Source: JBLHKS01 sp047620505
GTDB lineage: Bacteria; Verrucomicrobiota; Verrucomicrobiia; Verrucomicrobiales; DEV007
Direction of reading: 5' to 3'
Length of the DNA stretch: 45,674 nucleotides
NCBI GenBank assembly: GCA_047620505.1
Contig: JBLHKS010000036.1
Coordinates: forward strand, 1 to 45,674
The position numbers and the translations under genes were made by a program. Positions 17,781 to 25,577 of the stretch are shown piece after piece. Below the pieces are notes generated by a model. That model made no database searches. It saw only the letters and a list, made by a program, of their open reading frames with translations, and had not been told where the DNA came from. Within the stretch, counting starts at the first letter, position 1. Every line of letters starts with the position of its first letter.

Positions 17781-19108
17781 GCCTGAATCGCCGCGAAGCA
17801 CTCTTTGAATCCGCCTGCAAAATCGTTCGGACGCGCTTCGAGCCAGGATTCGATCACTGCGATCGGAAAATATTGGCCGAACTCCACTTCGCTCGCTGGC
17901 CAACGTGGTTTGCCGGAAACCTCAGCGCGAAACAGCTGAAGGAATTCGTTTCCATTCGATTCGCTCGGCGGGAGGTCAGCGACCTTTTCGACGGCCAGTT
18001 CGAGCCCGAGTTCTTCGCGCACTTCCCTGGCAGCCGCTGAGGCGAAATCCTCACCCGCGTCGAGGTGGCCGGACGCGCTCGACCCCCACAGGCCCGGATC
18101 GACGTCTTTCAGGCGAGAGCGCTTCTGCAAAAAGAGTTCGCCCGATTTGTTGAACGCGAAAATGTGGGCGGCGCGATGCAAAAGGCCTTCCCGATGAACC
18201 TCGGCACGAGTTTTCTGGCCGATCACCTGGTTTTCCGAATCAACGACATCAAAAAGCTCATCGCCGCGCTGAGGATTGTCTTTGAGTTCGTTGTCGTCGA
18301 GCAGATTCGTCAGTCTGACCCACTGTTGAAGATCGACTTGCTCGGCCCTGACAGATTCCGAAAGTCCCAGCTCATTTGTAATCGATTCCCAGCGCTCGCG
18401 ATCGATATCGAGACACTTTCGAAGCTGTTTTCGGCGCTGCGAAAATCCTCGGCGCACCGTCGCGTCGAAAAGTCGGTGATCATAAACTGGTAGGCTTCCC
18501 GCTGGACGCGGAGTGAGCCGGATCACGGTCGATTCGATCTTTGGTCGTGGGAAAAAGCACTCGGGGACGATGTTTTTGAGCATCGAAACTTCCCAGCGTG
18601 CCTGGACGCGCAGCGTGAGAATTCCGAAGTCTTTTCCGCCTGGTTTCGCGCAAATCCGCTTCGCCACTTCGCGCTGAAGCATTAAAACCGCTTCACAAAC
18701 CGGCGAGTGCGGCCCGAGGAAATTTCGGATGATTTCGCCGCCAGCGGAGTAGGGGAGATTGCCGATCAGCTTGACCGGTTGCCTCGGAAAAAGGGAACGC
18801 GCGTCGAACTGGCAGGCGTCCATGTTGTGGATTTCAACCGAAGGACGATCTCCGATTTCCTGGGCGAGAAAAGCGGCGAGCCGGCCGTCTTTTTCGATCA
18901 GTGTCAGGTTCTCGGAGCGTTGGAGAATCTCCCTCGTCAGCCCGCCTGCGCCGGGACCAACTTCCACGATGTGGTCGCCTTCCTCGATCACCAGCTGCTG
19001 GACGATCCAGCGGCAAATGTTTTGATCGATGAGAAAATTTTGCCCGAGTTTTCGGCTCGGGATGAGTCCAATTCCGGCGAAAAGTGCCTGAAGCTCAGTT
19101 AGGGTCAT
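17777..19108 (-). CDS. ksgA: KsgA/RsmA 16S rRNA dimethyladenosine transferase fused to a Nudix hydrolase
   Basis: Residues ~1-270 are KsgA, which dimethylates two adjacent adenines near the 3' end of 16S rRNA. The N-terminus has KLGQNFLID, the SAM motif VEVGPGAGGLT and the catalytic NLPYSAGG. From about residue 280 to the end there is a Nudix domain with a complete Nudix box, G-x5-E-x7-REVREELGL, resembling the IPP-isomerase-like/YfcD group, with QKRSRLKDVDPGLW before it. The frame is continuous and there is no internal stop, so it is a genuine single 443-residue chain. Ordinary KsgA is about 270 residues. The Nudix part could remove damaged nucleotides or act on RNA caps; that is unknown. 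It converges on the sigma gene with overlapping stops. Confidence 0.9.
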   Translation of the reverse strand: MTLTELQALFAGIGLIPSRKLGQNFLIDQNICRWIVQQLVIEEGDHIVEVGPGAGGLTREILQRSENLTLIEKDGRLAAFLAQEIGDRPSVEIHNMDACQFDARSLFPRQPVKLIGNLPYSAGGEIIRNFLGPHSPVCEAVLMLQREVAKRICAKPGGKDFGILTLRVQARWEVSMLKNIVPECFFPRPKIESTVIRLTPRPAGSLPVYDHRLFDATVRRGFSQRRKQLRKCLDIDRERWESITNELGLSESVRAEQVDLQQWVRLTNLLDDNELKDNPQRGDELFDVVDSENQVIGQKTRAEVHREGLLHRAAHIFAFNKSGELFLQKRSRLKDVDPGLWGSSASGHLDAGEDFASAAAREVREELGLELAVEKVADLPPSESNGNEFLQLFRAEVSGKPRWPASEVEFGQYFPIAVIESWLEARPNDFAGGFKECFAAIQA

Positions 19109-19130
19109 TGACTTCTGGCCGTTCTACCAA

Positions 19131-19171
19131 ACAAAATCTCCGCCAGAGCTTCAGCAGCTGCTGGCGGAGAT
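19131..19171 (-). terminator. Rho-independent terminator after the Gfo/Idh gene
   Basis: On the minus strand an 11-bp perfect stem (ATCTCCGCCAG with CTGGCGGAGAT) closes a loop and is followed by the T-rich ATTTTGTTTGG. It sits 17 bases after the oxidoreductase stop and just before the ksgA start. The recurrent palindrome AGCAGCTGCT (19153-19162) straddles the loop and one arm. Confidence 0.75.
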
Positions 19172-19187
19172 CGGAAAATTACGAAGG

Positions 19188-20687
19188 CTAAGCCAACTTC
19201 ACTTCTGGCACGACGTACGGCGCGCGGTATTCGCGGGTCGCCAATTTGTTCGCCGCAGCATCAAGATCGCCGTTACCCTCAAACAACTCGGTCTTCGGAT
19301 CGAACTTCAGCAGTGGGCCCATCGTGATGGTCTTGGCGTTGATGTCGACCTCATTTTTATCAAGGTGATCAGCCATCGCGTCGTAACGAGCCGTGAGCGT
19401 TTTGTCTTCTTTGATCCGCTCGCGAATCTCTCCATCGGTCGCGGCTTCGCCGAGTTGATGTGAAATCAAACCGCTGTGGCACAGCGCGGAAGACAGGTGA
19501 GTCTCTTCGCAATCGGCGGTCTGGATCTCCCGCTTTCCTGCGCGAACGGCTTCGATGAAGTTCTGGAAGTGATCGCCGCCTCCACCATCAAACGTTTTGA
19601 TCTGTTTGCCGTCGTTGTCTTTGACGCTCGTTTTGCCGCCCGATGAGCAGTAAACATATCCGCCTTCGCATTTCACGACCACCGCGATGCCGCTCATGTC
19701 CGGAAACTCTTCCGGCTTGTTCATGTTCTTGCCCCAGGACTTCTGCCCTGCCTTGTCTTTGGGTAGGCCACGGGTTTCGAAAATCAGGGGAGCCGGTTCG
19801 TATGCGTGGTAGACGATTTGCGTGTTTGGAGTCTCGCCATCGTCCTCATAACCGAGTCGGCCACCGATCGAAGCGACCATCGGCGAGAGTTCGTTTGCTC
19901 CGAGGAACCAGCGAGCGACATCCATTTGGTGAATGCCCTGATTTCCCATATCGCCATTGCCGTAAGCGTAAAACCAGTGCCAATCGTAATGGAATCGGTT
20001 CCGGCCCATCGGTTCTTCGAGCGGAGCCGGCCCACACCACTTGTCGTAGTCGACGTTGTCTGGAATTTTTCCCCCTTCAGACCCGACCTGCCCGATTGAT
20101 GCCCGCGGTTTGTAGCAGAGCCCTTTGACGTATTCGATTTTCCCGATCTCGCCATCGTGAACGTACTTTACAGCGGCCTGGATCGACTTCATCGACCGGC
20201 TCTGCGTGCCGCCCTGGCAAAGAAGCCCGGTGTTCCGAGACAAATTGACCAGCTGGCGGCCTTCCCAGACGTTGTGAGAAATCGGCTTTTCGATGTAGGC
20301 GTGTTTGCCGGCTTGAAGCGCCCAAATTCCGGACAGCGTGTGCCAGTGGTTCGGTGTGGCCGAGGTGAAAAGATCGATCGCGTCTTCGTCGAGCATCTCG
20401 CGCATGTCGACGTAGCCTTTGACCTTGAGGCCTTGACTTTCCGACCATTTTACGACGCGAGCTTCGCGAACTGCCTGGTCGATGTCGCAAACGGCCGTGA
20501 TCGCGACGCCGTCCTGTTTGCCGAATCCGCTGAGGTGCGCATTGCCTCGGCCGTTAACGCCGACAACTCCGACGCGGATCCGATCGTTGGCTCCAATCAC
20601 TTTCGAATGGGGCAACGCCAGCGCGGCACCGAATCCGGCAGCTTTTGTGAAGAAGCTTCTTCTTGTGGAATCTGTGAGGTTTTTCAT
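19188..20687 (-). CDS. Tat-exported Gfo/Idh/MocA-family oxidoreductase
   Basis: An NAD(P)-dependent sugar or inositol dehydrogenase-like protein. The ATG at 20687 is chosen because it begins a twin-arginine signal (TRRSFF then a hydrophobic run); an upstream frame to 20723 adds nothing recognisable. After it comes the Rossmann motif GVVGVNGRGN, the SATPNHWH strand, and EKPISHN carrying the conserved EKP lysine. The C-terminal domain contains the DWHWFYAYGNGDMGNQGIHQMD segment with the usual acid/histidine pair. Exported Gfo/Idh proteins are numerous in PVC bacteria, acting on glycans in the periplasm. It lies 48 bases after the full-length end of the ConA-like frame, probably one operon. Confidence 0.9.
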   Translation of the reverse strand: MKNLTDSTRRSFFTKAAGFGAALALPHSKVIGANDRIRVGVVGVNGRGNAHLSGFGKQDGVAITAVCDIDQAVREARVVKWSESQGLKVKGYVDMREMLDEDAIDLFTSATPNHWHTLSGIWALQAGKHAYIEKPISHNVWEGRQLVNLSRNTGLLCQGGTQSRSMKSIQAAVKYVHDGEIGKIEYVKGLCYKPRASIGQVGSEGGKIPDNVDYDKWCGPAPLEEPMGRNRFHYDWHWFYAYGNGDMGNQGIHQMDVARWFLGANELSPMVASIGGRLGYEDDGETPNTQIVYHAYEPAPLIFETRGLPKDKAGQKSWGKNMNKPEEFPDMSGIAVVVKCEGGYVYCSSGGKTSVKDNDGKQIKTFDGGGGDHFQNFIEAVRAGKREIQTADCEETHLSSALCHSGLISHQLGEAATDGEIRERIKEDKTLTARYDAMADHLDKNEVDINAKTITMGPLLKFDPKTELFEGNGDLDAAANKLATREYRAPYVVPEVKLA

Positions 20688-20735
20688 CGTGAAAGGACGT
20701 TTAGAGGGCAACTCGGCGAGCACAAGGGGGAAAAC

Positions 20736-21698
20736 TCACGATTCGGGCTGGATCGGCCCGATATAATCCGTCGCGACGACGATGTTGTCGAACCAGACGC
20801 GGCTGACGTGGCCCTTCGGAGCTTTCGTGAGATAGACGTAGGTTCAGAGGTAGTTGATCGCGAGTTTGTCGGTCGATCGCCATTCGAATCCCTCGAAAAC
20901 CGAATCAGCATCCGCGTCAGGCGCCCACCAGCCGCCTTTCCATTTTCCCTTCGGAAAACCGGGCCCGGCATGACTCACTACCTGTCCATCGCGCCGCCAG
21001 AGCTTGCCGTCGATCCAGAAAGCCTGCTCGCCGTTGGATTTGCCGACGTCATTCATTTTGATCATCATTTCGACACAGATCCATTTGTCCTTTTCGATTT
21101 TTGGCTTGTCTACGTGGGTTAGAAACGGCGTGCCCCAATATTTTCCGCTACCGTGCCGATGCATGCCTTGCCAATAGGAGTAAAAATCCCAAGCCCAGTC
21201 TTTTCCGTAAGGCTCGACACCGCTGGTGAAGCGTTTTGAGCCGTCCGGCCGATTTCCAGCGCCGCCTTGAGGCCAGCGAGTGGGTGGGTTGAATCCGCCG
21301 AGGTGCGTGCCGAAATGATGAAGATCAAAGCAGTCGGAATCGAACTTCACGTACCAGCGGGCGTGGAGTTTTTCGTAGCCGGGGAGCAGCTGGCGGTAAA
21401 GCGATCCGCCTTCGCCGTCCCCGCCGGTGTGGCTCATGAGAAGCGAATTGGGATCTGCAGAATTCGGCGCGGAATCCGCGGAAAATGAAAAATCTTCAGG
21501 CCGGGAGTCGTTCCAGCGGGCCAGCAGCTGCTGGAGGTCAGGTTCGTCGAATCGCTCGACGAAAACGACGCGTTCGTCGGTCTCGATTTTGGCGTCGCCA
21601 GGAAATCCGGAAGCAATTCCGGCTTGGCCTTCGGGCAGTTCGGCCAGCGCCCAGGGCGCAAGAATGAGGAGGAGGAAGAAGAAAGGAAGCGATCTCAC
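20736..21698 (-). pseudogene. secreted ConA-like (polysaccharide lyase-type) protein interrupted by an in-frame TGA
   Basis: The frame from ATG 21698 has a signal peptide of about 19 residues and a beta-jelly-roll-like domain resembling polysaccharide lyases or carbohydrate-binding proteins (segments LHARWYVKFD, HHFGTHLGG, EKDKWICVEMMIKMND, QAFWIDGKLW). It stops at TGA 20844-20846, but the same frame reads on for 35 codons to a TGA at 20736-20738. The tail completes the expected final strands (TYVYLTKAP, VWFDNIVVATDYIGP). In this family a tryptophan commonly precedes that strand, so TGG to TGA is the simplest explanation. The truncated product would lack the last strands of the sandwich. Alternatives are a sequencing error or read-through. 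Full length would be 320 residues, ending 48 bases before the Gfo/Idh start. Confidence 0.75.
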
Positions 21699-21815
21699 GC
21701 AGGCGGTTTAGCAGAAACTCGGCGCGATTGAAAGCCTCCTGATTGCTGACCCGACCAATCTGCAATTCGAGAACGGCAGATTGATCGGTATCCAAATTTC
21801 AGCGAGAACGGCGGC

Positions 21816-22052
21816 TTAGCCGATTGCCGTTAGCAGCTTATCGCGCCGCTTTCGCGCATTCTCCAAGTCCTGCGTTTTCAAGCTGATCCGCACGCGCTCC
21901 GTCGTGTAATCCGGCTTGTGCAGAGTGAAATGGCACCACCAGGTGCCGCGATTGTTCCAGAGGTGATGATTCGGGTTATCGACGTTCACGCGCACGCTCA
22001 ATTTAGCGCGCGGCTCGGTCGCCGCCTGTTTTTTGTCTAATGTCTTACTCAT
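21816..22052 (-). CDS. 78-residue protein resembling a stand-alone integrase arm-type DNA-binding domain
   Basis: A small basic protein. Its core, with GTWWCHFTLHKPDYTTERVR followed by SLKTQDLENARKRRDKLL, has the layout of the N-terminal arm-binding domain of tyrosine recombinases: a three-stranded sheet with an aromatic WW, then an SLxTxDLxxAR helix. The catalytic domain is absent and no remnant of one is seen on either side. It could be a small DNA- or RNA-binding regulator, or the fossil of an integrase. The ATG at 22052 overlaps a TATAAT hexamer, so translation may be nearly leaderless if that box is used. A terminator for upstream minus-strand transcription lies 57 bases before the start, so it probably has its own promoter. 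Confidence 0.7.
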   Translation of the reverse strand: MSKTLDKKQAATEPRAKLSVRVNVDNPNHHLWNNRGTWWCHFTLHKPDYTTERVRISLKTQDLENARKRRDKLLTAIG

Positions 22053-22108
22053 TATATGATGCGATGGTTTTTGGTTATTTTCACCGCATCAGGATTACGT
22101 GGGCGGAC

Positions 22109-22150
22109 ACAAAAAAGCCGTCAGTTCCTGCAAAACAGGGACGGACGGCT
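22109..22150 (-). terminator. Rho-independent terminator (minus strand)
   Basis: On the minus strand AGCCGTC pairs with GACGGCT (with a further CCTG/CAGG pair around a TTTTG loop) and is followed by six Ts. It ends a minus-strand transcript coming from about 22.4 kb, which supports a transcribed unit there. Confidence 0.75.
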
Positions 22151-22233
22151 CAACTATCTTGAATCCGCTGGAGAATTCTGTTCGAACACCGCCAGCAGCT
22201 GCTGACTCGTTCGCACATCGAAGATCATCCTTT

Positions 22234-22383
22234 TTATGGAACAACTTTCAAGGCACCTTGGCTTCTCCATTGCCAGGTTGCCGGGTCCCACTCCTCAAGT
22301 TTTACCCTGAAAAGCAGCGCCACTCCTGATGCTGATTGGACACTAGCGGGAATCTCAAGAGGCGCAACTTCTGGTTTTGTCAT
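22234..22383 (-). CDS. possible 49-residue hypothetical protein
   Basis: A frame from ATG 22383 to TAA 22234-22236. The predicted peptide is acidic at the start, has a central VALLFRV strand and a Trp-rich end (EEWDPATWQWRSQG). The only support beyond an open frame is the strong minus-strand terminator 84 bases after its stop, which implies that this stretch is transcribed. Codon bias is weak, there is no ribosome binding site and I recognise no family. It may instead be the visible part of a small RNA of about 270 nt. Confidence 0.35.
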   Translation of the reverse strand: MTKPEVAPLEIPASVQSASGVALLFRVKLEEWDPATWQWRSQGALKVVP

Positions 22384-22454
22384 ACAAGAAAAAATCGGCG
22401 GATCGATCGGCAATATAGGTTTGACTAAATAAAATAGCCGTGCCTATTTTTACG

Positions 22455-23288
22455 ATGACCAAATTTTCCAGTGCGCTCAAACTCCTAACTTGCTGTGTCG
22501 CCGTTCCCGCTCTTGCCGAAAACCCTGACAAGTCCCAATTCAACCTTTTCAATCCGGTTCCTGAAGGCCAGCTTCGCGAAATAATCGGCGATCGGCCGGA
22601 CCGCACCGAAAGCCCGACCACGGTCGATGCAGGCCACATCCAGATCGAGGCGAGCTTTGCCGATTTTGCCCATGATAAAAGTGGGGGAACCGAATTCTCA
22701 GCGATCACAGCAGGGGCGACCAACTTGCGGATCGGCCTCCTCAGTGATCTCGAATTGCAGGTGCTTTTCGACGTTTGGACGCGCGAAGAAATCGGAGTCC
22801 GGGGGTTGCCAGAAGAGGTAACCGAAGGATTTTCTGACATCACCCTGCGGCCAAAGCTCAACATCTGGGGTAACGACGGCGGTTCGACTGCGCTCGCGAT
22901 CATGCCTGCGGTAAAAATCCCGACCGGGAGCAAACTCAGCGTAGAGGAAATCGAAGGTTCGATCATCGTTCCATTTGGAATGGACCTGACCGAACGCTTC
23001 GGATTAGGCCTGATGGCCGAGGTCGATTGGGTTTACGATGAGGAAGATCGCGGTTACGAAACGGAGTTCGTTCACACCGCGGTGCTGGGCTACGATTTGA
23101 ACGACAAAATCGGAATCTACGCCGAGTACATCGGCGTTTCCGGTTCAAACAATTATCAGCCGTATTTTAGCGGGGGAATGACCTTGGGAGTCTCTGAAAA
23201 CGCCGTGTTCGACCTCGGCGCAGTTGTCGGGTTGAACGAAGACGCGAACGATATTCAGATCTTCACCGGCATTACGGTTCGATTCTAA
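22455..23288 (+). CDS. outer-membrane beta-barrel protein (transporter, MetA-phenol-degradation-like family)
   Basis: A 277-residue exported protein with a signal peptide ending near PALAEN. Alternating beta-strands follow, with the recurring features of the Phenol_MetA_deg-like barrel family: DRPDRTESPTTVDAGHIQIEAS near the N-terminus, then KLNIWGNDGGSTALAIMPAVKIPTG, and a C-terminal strand ending in Phe as outer-membrane proteins do. The ATG at 22455 is preferred over the GTG at 22440 because it opens directly into a signal peptide. The transported substrate is unknown. It is followed after 82 bases by a ThuA-like gene in the same direction. Barrel and location are well supported. Confidence 0.82.
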   Translation: MTKFSSALKLLTCCVAVPALAENPDKSQFNLFNPVPEGQLREIIGDRPDRTESPTTVDAGHIQIEASFADFAHDKSGGTEFSAITAGATNLRIGLLSDLELQVLFDVWTREEIGVRGLPEEVTEGFSDITLRPKLNIWGNDGGSTALAIMPAVKIPTGSKLSVEEIEGSIIVPFGMDLTERFGLGLMAEVDWVYDEEDRGYETEFVHTAVLGYDLNDKIGIYAEYIGVSGSNNYQPYFSGGMTLGVSENAVFDLGAVVGLNEDANDIQIFTGITVRF

Positions 23289-23370
23289 GTTCCCGGGTTT
23301 CGCCAAAATCGACGCGACTGCGATTGCGAAATCGCTTGCTCTCCTTACCAAGCGCAAAAACAATTCCGCC

Positions 23371-24339
23371 ATGAAATCGAAGCTACCAATCGCCTTGGTC
23401 CTGATTCTTGGAGCGCTTGCCGCCTTTCTTTTTGCGCAGGACGCAAAAGAGGAAAAAACCCGGATCGTCCTCATCGCCGGGCAGCCGAGTCACCCCTCGG
23501 GCCAGCATGAATTCAACGCTGGATCGGTCATCATCGCGCGCTCCCTCAATGAAAGCGGATTGCCGGTTCAAGTTGACGTCGTTCACAACGGCTGGCCCGA
23601 AGACGAGTCGATTTTCGACGGAGCAGCTGCTGTCGTGATCTATTCCGATGGAAATGCCCGCCACCCTGTCAACGGCCACGAAGAATTCCTCGATAGGCTC
23701 ACTGAAAAAGGCGTCGGCGTCATGCTGATGCACTACGCGGTCGAAGTCCCCGCTGGCGAGCAAGGCGAGTATTTCAAGAGGTGGATCGGTGGTCACTACG
23801 AAGCCGGTTTCTCCTGCAATCCGCACTGGACCGCGCCGTTGGAGCCGAAATCAGGTCACCCGATCTCAAACGGCGTGCCGGCCTTTTCCGCGAATGACGA
23901 ATTTTACTACAGCATGCGTTTCGCCGATCCTAAGATGGCTGTGGGGATCTTGACGAGCACGCCAACTCGCGAGCGTATCAATCGCTACATCCATTGGACG
24001 CCAGCGGGCGAAAAGAACCTTGGTAAGAAGCAGTCGCTGATGTGGGCCGTGGAGCGCGAGGACGGCGGTCGCGGAATCGGCTTTACTGGTGGCCACTGGC
24101 ATCGAAATTGGGCGATCGACGATTTTCGCCGCGCAGTTCTCAATGCGATCGTCTGGACGGCAAAAATGGAGGTTCCTGAAGGCGGTGTGGAGTCGGCTGC
24201 TGTTACCGAGGCTCAGCTCAATGAGAACCTCGACGAGAAGAAGAAGATGGAGCACATCGCGCTTCCAGCGCAGTCTGATTTGACGCAGCCAGCGGCGGAG
24301 AAAATTGATTATCGTTGGCCGGGAATGCCTAAGGGGTAG
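23371..24339 (+). CDS. secreted ThuA-like domain protein
   Basis: The protein has a signal peptide (about 22 residues, ending LFAQD) and a ThuA-like/glutamine-amidotransferase-fold domain. Visible marks are the strand KTRIVLIAGQPSHP, the SDGNARHPVNG segment, GVGVMLMHYAVE where class I amidotransferases have their nucleophile elbow (no Cys here), and HWHRNWAIDDFRRAVLNAIVW, which is strongly conserved in the PVC members. ThuA proteins are linked to trehalose and other sugar utilisation, but no reaction is known. The acidic C-terminal tail of about 60 residues is extra. Confidence 0.87.
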   Translation: MKSKLPIALVLILGALAAFLFAQDAKEEKTRIVLIAGQPSHPSGQHEFNAGSVIIARSLNESGLPVQVDVVHNGWPEDESIFDGAAAVVIYSDGNARHPVNGHEEFLDRLTEKGVGVMLMHYAVEVPAGEQGEYFKRWIGGHYEAGFSCNPHWTAPLEPKSGHPISNGVPAFSANDEFYYSMRFADPKMAVGILTSTPTRERINRYIHWTPAGEKNLGKKQSLMWAVEREDGGRGIGFTGGHWHRNWAIDDFRRAVLNAIVWTAKMEVPEGGVESAAVTEAQLNENLDEKKKMEHIALPAQSDLTQPAAEKIDYRWPGMPKG

Positions 24340-24838
24340 GTTCCCGATTGGGTTGAACCTGAAAATGCGCATTCGGTCAATGTCACACCCTTCGCCACAA
24401 TGGGTTGTGGAATCCGAGGTCGTCGGCCGCAAGCCAACTTTGGTTTGAGGTCCCGACTTCGCACTGCTCGACACACCGCTTGGCGGTCTATCTAAGCGAC
24501 GTCAATTTTCCGGAAAAATTGAACGAGAGGCGAGTTCTCCAGGCAAGCCGTAAGGGTCTGTTGCCCGACGCTGTTTGGCAAAGTAGTGCTGGCTTCCAAC
24601 CGCCATTGGCCGGTCGGCGAGGGAACACATCGAAGACATGATCCGGCTCTTCGAGGCTCTCGGCGGCTGGAAGCCACCACTGCAAAGCCCCGCTGCCGCT
24701 GTGCAACAGGCCCGTAAGGCCCGTTCTTTCGTATTTTAGAATACGCCAAGCTAGATTGCTCACAATCCCCCGAACTCCGGGGGATGAGAAACAAATTTTG
24801 GTCGGAAAGGATCTCCTTGGATCCTGGTCCGAGAGGCC
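24340..24838. other. gene-free stretch with a REP-like hairpin and a possible lexA terminator
   Basis: About 500 bases with only shadow frames. It contains an imperfect 22-base inverted repeat (entered separately) and, at 24766-24787, a GC-rich hairpin with arms ATCCCCC and GGGGGAT. That hairpin lies about 50 bases after the lexA stop on the minus strand but lacks a clear T-run, so it is only a weak terminator candidate. I see nothing else. Confidence 0.5.
24583..24683. repeat. REP-like imperfect inverted repeat
   Basis: The left arm (24583-24604, core GGCTTCCAACCGCC) and right arm (24662-24683, core GGCGGCTGGAAGCC) match in 19 of 22 positions as inverted repeats, around a 57-base centre. 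This would make a long hairpin in either strand. The form resembles interspersed extragenic palindromes, but copy number in the genome cannot be judged from one window. Confidence 0.55.
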
Positions 24839-25456
24839 TCAGTTCATTCCGCCAGAACGCATCAGGCCAACCATGACTCCTTGAATCACGAGTTCCGCTG
24901 CGGGGATCAAATTCGGATAATCTGGGTTTTCAGCTTGGAGAAACGGGCGCTGTTGATCGAGGATGAATCGCTTGAGCGAGGTTTCGCCATCGATGAGCGC
25001 TGCCACGATGTCTCTTGGACGTGGGTCTTTGTTTTCCAGAATGACGACATCGCCATCTAGAATGTGCGCGCCAGTCATCGAATCACCGCGAACTTTCAGA
25101 GCAAAGGTGTCTGCACTTCTTGAGATGCCCATGATAACGGGATCAACTGCGATCAGCCCTTCTCGTTCTTGGCGTTCATCGGTGGACATTCCAGCGGCAA
25201 TGCGCCCAAAAATGGGAACGCTGATCAGATCCGAATTATTTCCCACTTCATCAGGAAAAATGACGGCTCTCGCTTTGCCAGGAAGGCGTTTAATCACTCC
25301 TTTTTTCTCCAGAGCTTTCAGATGGCTGACGGCTGCGGTCTGACTTGAAAATCCAAAATGGTTCTGGATTTCCCGGGTCGAAGGCATGATGCCTGTTTCG
25401 CGGTGGTAACTTCTGAGAAAGTCGACTAATTCTTGCTGGCGTTGAGTAAGGGTCAT
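24839..25456 (-). CDS. lexA: LexA SOS repressor
   Basis: A 205-residue LexA. The winged-helix DNA-binding domain is at residues 1-65 (STREIQNHFGFSSQTAAVSHL). The self-cleavage site is A88-G89 in GRIAAGM, the catalytic serine is S126 in GDSM and the lysine is K162 in TSLKRF, so RecA-stimulated autocleavage should be intact. A TGTTC-N4-GAACA palindrome ends 14 bases before the ATG, so the gene should be autoregulated. It is divergent from the TPR gene with 121 bases between, and a recA or imuABC cluster is not in the window. Confidence 0.96.
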   Translation of the reverse strand: MTLTQRQQELVDFLRSYHRETGIMPSTREIQNHFGFSSQTAAVSHLKALEKKGVIKRLPGKARAVIFPDEVGNNSDLISVPIFGRIAAGMSTDERQEREGLIAVDPVIMGISRSADTFALKVRGDSMTGAHILDGDVVILENKDPRPRDIVAALIDGETSLKRFILDQQRPFLQAENPDYPNLIPAAELVIQGVMVGLMRSGGMN

Positions 25457-25470
25457 AGGTCAAAATACGG

Positions 25471-25486
25471 GTGTTCGATGGAACAC
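25471..25486. promoter_or_regulatory. LexA operator upstream of lexA
   Basis: GTGTTC-GATG-GAACAC is a perfect 6-bp inverted repeat with a 4-base spacer. It contains TGTTC-N4-GAACA, the motif described for Verrucomicrobia LexA, 14 bases upstream of the lexA start. It could also affect the divergent TPR gene 91 bases away. Confidence 0.85.
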
Positions 25487-25500
25487 TGGCGACAATTGTG

Positions 25501-25547
25501 CAATCGCGCAACTAAAAAGTGAACTTTTCTGAAGAAAGTTGCGATTG
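25501..25547. repeat. nested inverted repeats in the lexA-TPR gap
   Basis: CAATCGCGCAACT at 25501-25513 pairs with AGTTGCGATTG at 25537-25547 (two-base bulge), and inside it AAAAGT (25515-25520) pairs with ACTTTT (25523-25528). It may be an operator or an mRNA leader hairpin for the TPR gene. Confidence 0.4.
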
Positions 25548-25577
25548 AGCCCAGAGCCCCGAGAATCGCCCGGTTAA

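Noticed and set aside
22355..22966. 203-residue minus-strand frame
   Set aside because: It lies antisense to the barrel-protein gene, which has a signal peptide and family motifs; the antisense frame has a low-complexity Ser/Arg composition.
24488..24794. Two overlapping minus-strand frames of 91 and 100 residues
   Set aside because: They cover an inverted repeat, share no recognisable domain, and look like translations of a non-coding repeat.
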